This document shows, in pieces, positions 22,933 through 28,123 of a stretch of DNA of 28,123 nt. Under the pieces are notes generated by a model that searched no databases, was not told the origin of the DNA, and worked only from the letters and a program-made list of their open reading frames with translations. Source of the DNA: UBA4132 sp037133675 (GTDB taxonomy: Bacteria > Pseudomonadota > Gammaproteobacteria > Methylococcales > Methylomonadaceae); contig JBAXNR010000057.1 in NCBI GenBank assembly GCA_037133675.1, forward strand, positions 1-28,123, read 5' to 3'. A program made the position numbers and the translations under genes. Position 1 is the first letter of the stretch. Every line of letters begins with the position of its first letter.

Positions 22933-23348
22933 ATTACTTACTTGATACTTGCGTTGTTTCGGAGTTAATTAAAGCCAAATCTGACGAAAAGGTGATTGAC
23001 TGGATTGAAACCATAGAAGAAGACTATTTATTTCTTAGCGTTTTAACCTTAGGTGAAATCGAAAAAGGTATTGCAAAGCTACCGCTGTCATTACGCAAAT
23101 CTAATTTGAAAATATGGCTAGAACAGGACTTGGTTTTACGGTTTGATAATAGGATTTTAAATATTACACCAGAAATAGCCCGATATTGGGGAAACAAACA
23201 AGGTGAGTTGGAAAAACAAGGTAAACCAATGCCTATTGTTGATGGATTAATAGCAACAACCGCATTAGTGCATGATTTAATTTTAGTGACGCGAAATGTG
23301 AGTGATGTTGAAAGAAGTGGTGTTTCTATTCTTAATGTGTGGCAGTAA
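22929..23348 (+). CDS. PIN-domain ribonuclease toxin (FitB/VapC-like)
   Basis: This 139-residue PIN-domain toxin resembles FitB/VapC. The acidic metal-binding residues are in place: Asp6 in LLDTC, Glu43 in LGEIEKG, and Asp105 in PIVDGLIATTA, with a further Asp at about 126 in TRNVSDV. VapC-type toxins usually cut tRNA or rRNA. It is coupled to the Phd-type antitoxin by an ATGA overlap. It is the last gene of the island before the tRNA-Ser terminator. Confidence 0.9.
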   Translation: MNYLLDTCVVSELIKAKSDEKVIDWIETIEEDYLFLSVLTLGEIEKGIAKLPLSLRKSNLKIWLEQDLVLRFDNRILNITPEIARYWGNKQGELEKQGKPMPIVDGLIATTALVHDLILVTRNVSDVERSGVSILNVWQ

Positions 23349-23382
23349 TTAATAAGCCTATCAATTGAGTTTCACAAGGCAA

Positions 23383-23417
23383 TAAAAAACCCGCTAAGCC
23401 AAACAGATTGCGGGTTT
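23383..23417 (-). terminator. Intrinsic terminator after tRNA-Ser
   Basis: Read on the minus strand, AAACCCGC (23417-23410) pairs with GCGGGTTT (23394-23387) and is followed by a T-rich run. It lies a few bases after the tRNA-Ser CCA end, as expected for a tRNA transcript. On the plus strand it could also stop transcripts from the PIN gene. Confidence 0.8.
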
Positions 23418-23422
23418 GTGTT

Positions 23423-23510
23423 TGGCGGAGAAAGAGGGATTCGAACCCTCGATACGTTGCCGTATACACACTTTCCAGGCGTGCGCCATCGGCCACTCGG
23501 CCATTTCTCC
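23423..23510 (-). tRNA. serT-like: tRNA-Ser (GGA)
   Basis: The minus strand carries an 88-base class II tRNA with an encoded CCA (23425-23423). The acceptor stem is GGAGAAA with TTTCTCC. The anticodon GGA is at 23476-23474, within CTGGAAA, and reads UCC and UCU serine codons. The long variable arm is present, and the T-loop is GGTTCGAATCC. Its 3' end faces the toxin-antitoxin and restriction island, the side on which integrating elements usually insert. I found no second copy of its 3' end in the island. Confidence 0.95.
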
Positions 23511-23518
23511 TAATTTTG

Positions 23519-23536
23519 TTTCGTAGTGCTACGAAA
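23519..23536. repeat. Perfect 8-bp palindrome between uup and tRNA-Ser
   Basis: TTTCGTAG at 23519-23526 and CTACGAAA at 23529-23536 pair exactly around TG. It lies directly upstream of the tRNA-Ser gene and after the uup stop. There is no T-run for a terminator, so it may be a regulatory site or a short repeat. Confidence 0.4.
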
Positions 23537-23576
23537 GACCGACAAGAATAATGTAATTTGCCGTTTATGGCAATGA

Positions 23577-25490
23577 TTATTCGGTATTTTCTTCGGCGCG
23601 GGCTTCTAATTCGTTCCAGCGGGCGTAGGTTTGTTCTAGGGTGGTCTCTAGGGCGTTGAGTTCGTCTAGGGTTTTGGCGACGGCTTTTTTATCTTGTTTG
23701 TAGAAGCTGGGGGCGGCGGTTTGTTCGGTGAGTGCCGCTTGTTTGGCTTCTAGTTCGTCAATTAACACAGGGAGGTTGTTCAGTTCTTGTTGTTCTTTGA
23801 AACTGAGTTTTTTCTTTTTTGCAGACGCGGGGGCAGTTGCAACGGGTTTGTCTTTTTTGGGCGCATCGCTAATCTTTTTAATCTGGGCTTGTTTTTGGGC
23901 GGTGCTGTATGCCAACCAGTCGCTGTATCCACCGACAAATTCTTCTACATCGCCTGTGCCATCGAGGACAAACACGCTGGTGACTACGTTGTCGAGAAAG
24001 GCGCGGTCATGGCTGACGATTAATAGTGTGCCTGAAAAATCGACTAATTTTTCTTCCAACAGTTCTAGGGTTTCTAGGTCTAGGTCGTTGGTGGGTTCGT
24101 CCATGACGATGAGGTTGGCGGGTTTGGTGAATAATCGGGCGAGTAGTAAGCGGTTTTTTTCACCACCTGATAGGCTTTTGACGGGTGAACGCGCTCTGGC
24201 AGGGGCGAATAAAAAATCCCCTAAGTAGGACATGACGTGCCGTCTGTTGCCTGCGATTTCGACAAAATCATTGCCATCGGCGACGGTATCGACCACGGTC
24301 ATGTTGGGGTCGAGTTGGTCACGCAGTTGGTCGAAGTAGGCGATTTCTAGGCGTGTGCCTTGTTCGACTGTGCCGCTGGTGGGTTCTAACTCTTTCAGTA
24401 GCAGTTTTAATAGCGTGGATTTACCCGCGCCGTTTGCACCGACTAAGCCAATTTTGTCGCCGCGTTGGATTAGGGTGGAGAAGTTTTTAATGATGGTTCT
24501 GTCGCCATAACCAAAATTGACATCATTGACTTCGATGACTTTTTTGCCTGATTTGTCGCCTGTTTCTAACGCCATTTTTGCCGTGCCTTGGGTGTTACGG
24601 CGTTGGGCGCGTTCGGCGCGTAGGGCTTCTAAGGCTCTTACACGTCCTTCATTTCTTGTACGGCGGGCTTTTACGCCTTGTCTAATCCACACTTCTTCAT
24701 CGGCAAGTTTTTTGTCAAATTCGGCGTTTTGATTGGCTTCGTCTTCTAGGGCAGCGGCTTTGCGGCGTAGGTAATCGTCATAGCTGCCCTGCCATGACAC
24801 GAGATTGCCTCGGTCTAAGTCAATGATGCGGGTGGCAAGTTTTTGTAAAAAAGCACGGTCGTGGGTAACGAATAATACCGCACCTTGAAAGTTCAGCAGT
24901 TGTTCTTCTAGCCAAGTGATGGATTCAAAGTCTAAATGGTTGGTTGGTTCGTCTAATAATAAGACTTCTGGCTCGATGACTAGGGCTTTAGCCAGCGCAA
25001 CACGGCGTTTCCAACCACCTGATAAGCTGTTAATTTTTAAGTCGGGTGGTAAATCCAGTTTGCTTAGGGTGTTTTCAACGCGTTGTTGAAAATGCCAGCC
25101 GTTTTGTGCTTCCAGTTTGTGTTGTAAGTCGCCCAGTTCGTTAAGGGCTTTTTCGTCTTCATAATCCATCGTCATCGACAAATGGTGATAGCGGGTAATC
25201 CATTCGCCCAATTCGCCTAAACCAGCGGCGACTGCGTCATAAATGGTGGCATCGTCTGGCAGGTCTGGGGATTGTTCTAACCACGCGAGTTTTAATTCAG
25301 GTTGTCGCCAGATGTCGCCGTGATCGGCGTGAATGTTGCCCGCGATGATTTTCATCAGCGTGGATTTGCCTTCACCATTACGACCGAGTAAGCCGACGCG
25401 TTCGCCAGCGTCTAGTTGAAATTCAGCATTAGTTAATAAAGAGTGAGTGCCGAAGGCGATGGAGATGTTTGATAAACGGAGTAGGGGCAT
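23577..25490 (-). CDS. uup: ABC-F family ATPase Uup
   Basis: Uup is a cytoplasmic ABC-F ATPase that acts on ribosomes and is linked to suppression of precise transposon excision. The 637-residue protein has two ATPase domains. The first has Walker A GRNGEGKST at 36-44, signature LSGGWKRR and Walker B LLLDEPTNHLD. The second has GANGAGKST, LSGGEKNR and MDEPTNDLD. A charged linker and a C-terminal coiled coil (KKKKLSFKEQQELNNLP to the end) distinguish Uup from EttA and YheS. It has no membrane segments. The ATG is the family start. Confidence 0.95.
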   Translation of the reverse strand: MPLLRLSNISIAFGTHSLLTNAEFQLDAGERVGLLGRNGEGKSTLMKIIAGNIHADHGDIWRQPELKLAWLEQSPDLPDDATIYDAVAAGLGELGEWITRYHHLSMTMDYEDEKALNELGDLQHKLEAQNGWHFQQRVENTLSKLDLPPDLKINSLSGGWKRRVALAKALVIEPEVLLLDEPTNHLDFESITWLEEQLLNFQGAVLFVTHDRAFLQKLATRIIDLDRGNLVSWQGSYDDYLRRKAAALEDEANQNAEFDKKLADEEVWIRQGVKARRTRNEGRVRALEALRAERAQRRNTQGTAKMALETGDKSGKKVIEVNDVNFGYGDRTIIKNFSTLIQRGDKIGLVGANGAGKSTLLKLLLKELEPTSGTVEQGTRLEIAYFDQLRDQLDPNMTVVDTVADGNDFVEIAGNRRHVMSYLGDFLFAPARARSPVKSLSGGEKNRLLLARLFTKPANLIVMDEPTNDLDLETLELLEEKLVDFSGTLLIVSHDRAFLDNVVTSVFVLDGTGDVEEFVGGYSDWLAYSTAQKQAQIKKISDAPKKDKPVATAPASAKKKKLSFKEQQELNNLPVLIDELEAKQAALTEQTAAPSFYKQDKKAVAKTLDELNALETTLEQTYARWNELEARAEENTE

Positions 25491-25525
25491 TGTTTAGATT
25501 CTTTTGAATAGGGAGTTATTTTTTT

Positions 25526-25659
25526 GTCCACGAAAGACACGAAAAGCCCGAAAATATAGATTGGAGTCCAAGGCACGACTTGGACTGGTTAAAATCGTCC
25601 AAAACTTGTTTTGGACTCCACAAATTTTTCGTCTCTTTCGTGCTTTTCGTGGATAAGAC
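25526..25659. repeat. Nested palindromic element between iscA and uup
   Basis: An outer inverted pair (GTCCACGAAAGACACGAAAA at the left, 25526 onward; the matching CCACGAAAAGCACGAAAGAG, minus strand, at the right end near 25654) encloses an inner pair. The inner left arm, 25561-25586, starts TTGGAGTCCAAGG. The inner right arm, 25597-25620, ends TTGGACTCCA. The arms are not exact copies, so it looks like an old insertion of one repeat into another or a composite REP-type unit. It fills the gap between iscA and uup and could form a large transcript structure. Confidence 0.65.
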
Positions 25660-25668
25660 TTTATTTAA

Positions 25669-25995
25669 TTAGCTGACAGAAAAGCTTTCGCCACAGCCGC
25701 AAGTACCTTTGACATTGGGATTATTAAATTGGAAGGCTTCATTAATACCTTCGCGGCGATAATCCAGTTCGATACCGTCAATAATTTCAAGATCACTGGC
25801 AGAGACGATGACTTTAACACCGAAGTCTTCAAATACCGCGTCATCCTCATTGAGTTTATCGGCGTAATCCAATACATAAGCGTAACCTGAGCAACCCGAT
25901 TTTTTTACGCCCAATTTTAAACCAACCCCTGCTCCGCGTTTTTCCAGTTGTTTTTTAATCTGCGTTGCCGCAGTTTCAGTGAGTGAAATAGTCAT
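25669..25995 (-). CDS. iscA: Iron-sulfur cluster assembly protein IscA/SufA-like
   Basis: This 108-residue A-type carrier helps place Fe-S clusters on target proteins. The three conserved cysteines are at the E. coli IscA positions: Cys35 in SGCSGYAY and Cys99 and Cys101 in TCGCGESF. FNNPNVKG just before them favours IscA or SufA over ErpA. There is no iscR, iscS, iscU or hscBA gene nearby, so it is a stand-alone copy. It is upstream of uup on the same strand but separated by about 170 bases of palindromic repeat. A shorter overlapping frame is a shadow. Confidence 0.92.
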   Translation of the reverse strand: MTISLTETAATQIKKQLEKRGAGVGLKLGVKKSGCSGYAYVLDYADKLNEDDAVFEDFGVKVIVSASDLEIIDGIELDYRREGINEAFQFNNPNVKGTCGCGESFSVS

Positions 25996-26140
25996 AATGT
26001 TGTTTATTTACCTTGGTTAAGTGGGTACTTTTTAAGCATTTTACCGCATTTTCTCAATCTATGGTTTTGTACGATGTTTTTGATGATACAGCGTCTTATA
26101 CATCATAGGGTTTATGGTGACAGAATGGCTTTTAAATCTA

Positions 26141-26222
26141 GCCTTAGGTTGGGCAGCGGCTCTTTTATAATCCAACGAAACCAGATAATGTTGGCTTGCC
26201 AAAAAGACGGCAATCCAAGCTA
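26141..26222. repeat. Palindromic repeat ending in the EAL gene stop
   Basis: TTGGCTTGCC at 26191-26200 pairs with GGCAATCCAA at 26209-26218 (nine of ten bases) around AAAAAGAC. A looser left part with AGGTTGGG lies at about 26146. Read on the minus strand, the right arm begins GTAGCTTGGATTGCC, similar to the unit at 21923-21950 (GTAGGTTGGATTGCC). The TAG of GTAG is the stop codon of the adjoining GGDEF/EAL gene. The rest of the 224 bases between iscA and this stop holds no gene I can support. Confidence 0.6.
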
Positions 26223-28123
26223 CCCATTCATTTCAGGCGTTGGTTCAATTTTCTGAACTAATGCTTCAAACTGCGCAATTGGCACGGGCTTACTGAACAG
26301 ATAACCTTGATAAAGCAGGCAATTATTGTCTTCCAAGAAAGCACGTTGTTCCTCGGTTTCCACACCTTCAGCGATCACTTCCATGTTTAAATTGTGAACC
26401 AAGTTAATGATGGTTTGTATAATCATCATATCGGAGGGTTTTACGCCGATATTTTGAACGAAGGACTTGTCAATTTTGAGTTGGTCAAGTGGCAGTCGGG
26501 TTAAATAATTCAGGGATGAAAAACCTGTGCCAAAATCATCCATCGAAAAGCGCACTCCCATTTCCTTGAGTGTGTGCATTTTTACAACAGTGTCACTCAC
26601 ACTATCAATGACAAGACTTTCTGTGAGTTCTAGCTTAAGCCGTGCGGGGTTGATGGCAGTGTTGCTGAGTATTTGCTGTACTTGGGTGACAAAGTCAGCC
26701 TGATGGAACTGTTGCACACTGACGTTGACCGCCAGTTGCAAATGTTGGGTATGAGCATTGTCTGCCCAGATTTTTAGCTGAGTGCAGGCTGTCTGCAAAA
26801 CCCATCGCCCGATAGGGATTATCAAGCCAACGTCTTCAGCCAGTGGAATAAACGCATCAGGAAAAATTAAACCTCGTCGTGGATGTTGCCAGCGAATTAA
26901 GGCTTCTGCACCGACAATGCGACCCTCATGAGTGCTTTGTGCTTGGTAATACAGCTCGAACTGGTTTTCTGCTAGAGCTAGGCGCAAGTCAGCTTCCAAT
27001 ACAACCCGCGCATCGATATTAATCTGCATTTGCGGGTCAAAAAAACGCAGGGCATTACGTCCTGAATCCTTGGCGACATACATGGCAATATCTGCCTGCC
27101 TTAATATATTGTTTTTCTTATCGCCACTCGCATAATTGAATACGGTCGCACCGATACTAGAACTACCCTGATAATTGTGTATACCCAATTGGTAGGGCTG
27201 ACTAAGTACTCTCAAAATTTCATGACCAATGACATCAGCCAGCATCGTTGCTTCACGAATTCGTGTACCCAAATTAGTGAGTAGCACGACAAATTCATCG
27301 CCACCCAAACGGGCAACGGTGTCATCTTCACGGACACAAGAACTCAGGCGTTGCGCGACTTGTTGTAACAATAAGTCACCAATCTCATGCCCTAATGTGT
27401 CGTTTAAAGCTTTGAAATGATCTATATCAATAAACAGTAGCGCGGCTTTTTGATTACTATGATAACTGGTTGTCAATATCAGCTTTAACCTCTCCCAAAG
27501 TAATCGCCGATTAGACAGCTTCGTAAGTGAGTCATAAAAAGCCATCCGTTCAACTTCTGCCAATGCCGACTTAGTAATTCCAATATCAGTGGAAGTACGG
27601 ACATAATGGGTGACTAAATTGTTCTTATCTTGTACCGCAGTAATACGCATATATTCTGGATAGATATTTCCCGACTTACTCTGATTCCAAATTTCGCCTT
27701 TCCAACCGCCAGTGCGTTTAATAGACTCCCACATAGCGACATAAAAGCTGGCATCATGACGACCCGATCGTAGCAGTCGCGGGTTCTTACCAATGACTTC
27801 TTTAGCGGAATAACCGCTGAGGAGAGTGAAGGCGTGATTGACTCGCAGAATTACAGAGTTTGCATCAGTTACCATCATGCTTTCCTGCGATTCAAACACA
27901 GTAGCAGCGATGCGTAGTTCGCTGTTTATGGCAACTAATTCAGCGGCTCGCTGTTCTTTTTCTTCATTTTGAAAAGCGAGTTCTGTATTGGCGATGATTA
28001 ATTCGGCGGCTCGTTTTTCTTTTTCTGCGTTTTGAAAAACAAGTTCTTTATTGGCAATGATTAATTCAGCGGCTCGGTGTTCTTTTTCTGCGTTTTGAAA
28101 AAAAAGTTCTTTATTGGCAATGA
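26220..28123 (-). CDS. PAS-GGDEF-EAL cyclic-di-GMP protein, partial (5' end outside window)
   Basis: The reading frame is open from the window edge, so the true start lies beyond 28123. The visible 633 or so codons have three parts. First comes a tandem 21-residue coiled-coil repeat (27933-28121). Next is a PAS domain (from about 27905) very like the second PAS of the MASE1 protein in this window. Then come GGDEF, intact at 27291-27305 with an RxxD site (REDD) upstream, and EAL at 26898-26906 with DDFGTGFSS and LKIDKSFV. Both catalytic halves look active. A GTG at 27897 is only an internal codon: the frame and repeat continue upstream. The lost N-terminus may hold a membrane sensor. The TAG stop lies in a palindromic repeat. 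Confidence 0.93.
   Translation of the reverse strand, partial: IANKELFFQNAEKEHRAAELIIANKELVFQNAEKEKRAAELIIANTELAFQNEEKEQRAAELVAINSELRIAATVFESQESMMVTDANSVILRVNHAFTLLSGYSAKEVIGKNPRLLRSGRHDASFYVAMWESIKRTGGWKGEIWNQSKSGNIYPEYMRITAVQDKNNLVTHYVRTSTDIGITKSALAEVERMAFYDSLTKLSNRRLLWERLKLILTTSYHSNQKAALLFIDIDHFKALNDTLGHEIGDLLLQQVAQRLSSCVREDDTVARLGGDEFVVLLTNLGTRIREATMLADVIGHEILRVLSQPYQLGIHNYQGSSSIGATVFNYASGDKKNNILRQADIAMYVAKDSGRNALRFFDPQMQINIDARVVLEADLRLALAENQFELYYQAQSTHEGRIVGAEALIRWQHPRRGLIFPDAFIPLAEDVGLIIPIGRWVLQTACTQLKIWADNAHTQHLQLAVNVSVQQFHQADFVTQVQQILSNTAINPARLKLELTESLVIDSVSDTVVKMHTLKEMGVRFSMDDFGTGFSSLNYLTRLPLDQLKIDKSFVQNIGVKPSDMMIIQTIINLVHNLNMEVIAEGVETEEQRAFLEDNNCLLYQGYLFSKPVPIAQFEALVQKIEPTPEMNG
27933..28121 (-). 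repeat. Tandem 63-bp repeat encoding 21-residue coiled-coil units
   Basis: Three consecutive 63-base units code for IANKELFFQN, IANKELVFQN and IANTELAFQN starts, each followed by a charged EKE stretch and RAAELI/V. Twenty-one residues is three heptads, so length change by whole units keeps the coiled-coil phase. The array reaches the window edge and may continue. The units are nearly identical at DNA level, which suggests recent duplication or recombination. Confidence 0.9.

Noticed and set aside
14400..23423. Integrated element with attachment sites at tRNA-Ser
   Set aside because: I found no integrase and no second copy of the tRNA 3' end, so only the neighbourhood is noted.
23728..24228. 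Open frame opposite uup, and similar frames at 8704-9144 and 4849-5079
   Set aside because: They are antisense to well-supported genes and resemble no family.
27933..28121. Possible CRISPR array at the window end
   Set aside because: The repeats are contiguous, without spacers, in frame with an EAL protein, and 63 bases long.

Overview
The window looks like a chromosomal segment of a moderately AT-rich gammaproteobacterium. The best evidence is the dusB-fis-purH run, a Uup-type ABC-F ATPase, IscA and a DUF2782 protein. Several families of short palindromic repeats beginning GTAG/CGTAG recall Methylococcales or large sulfur-oxidiser genomes, but that is an impression and not a demonstrated affiliation. 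No rRNA, transposase, integrase or CRISPR array was found. One tRNA, tRNA-Ser(GGA), is present.

Layout. Positions 1-3315 hold an orphan DUF2235 hydrolase, a small lipoprotein, a periplasmic DUF2782 protein and a nucleoside-phosphorylase-family protein. Positions 3382-6247 hold a housekeeping block: dusB (tRNA dihydrouridine), fis (nucleoid protein, start overlapping the dusB stop) and purH (last two steps of IMP synthesis). Positions 6371-9872 hold a MASE1-PAS-PAS-GGDEF-EAL cyclic-di-GMP protein flanked by palindromic repeats, followed by a decapitated CHAT-protease remnant. Positions 9869-14399 hold a Rieske protein, two gene remnants (flavodoxin C-terminus and a broken zinc-ribbon protein), a HIT protein, a His-rich membrane protein, a low-molecular-weight tyrosine phosphatase, a dienelactone hydrolase and a HAD phosphatase.

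Positions 14480-23348 form a defence and toxin-antitoxin island on the plus strand. It contains MntA-HepT (type VII), a HicB-like/HicA pair, a type III restriction-modification operon with a BrnT-type toxin-antitoxin pair between res and mod, a frameshifted DUF6883 gene with its DUF4926 partner, and a Phd/PIN pair. A DUF927 remnant suggests old mobile-element traffic. The island ends at the 3' side of tRNA-Ser(GGA), a usual integration side, but I found no integrase or duplicated attachment site.

Positions 23423-28123, all on the minus strand, hold tRNA-Ser, uup, a nested palindromic element, iscA and a second PAS-GGDEF-EAL protein. That protein runs off the window through a tandem 63-bp (21-residue) coiled-coil repeat.

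The most unusual signals are: (i) the overlapping res-toxin-antitoxin-mod cassette; (ii) three hairpins downstream of purH whose stems differ but stay paired around a conserved loop; (iii) the repeat terminus GTAG supplying the stop codon of both cyclic-di-GMP genes; (iv) the nested palindromes between iscA and uup.
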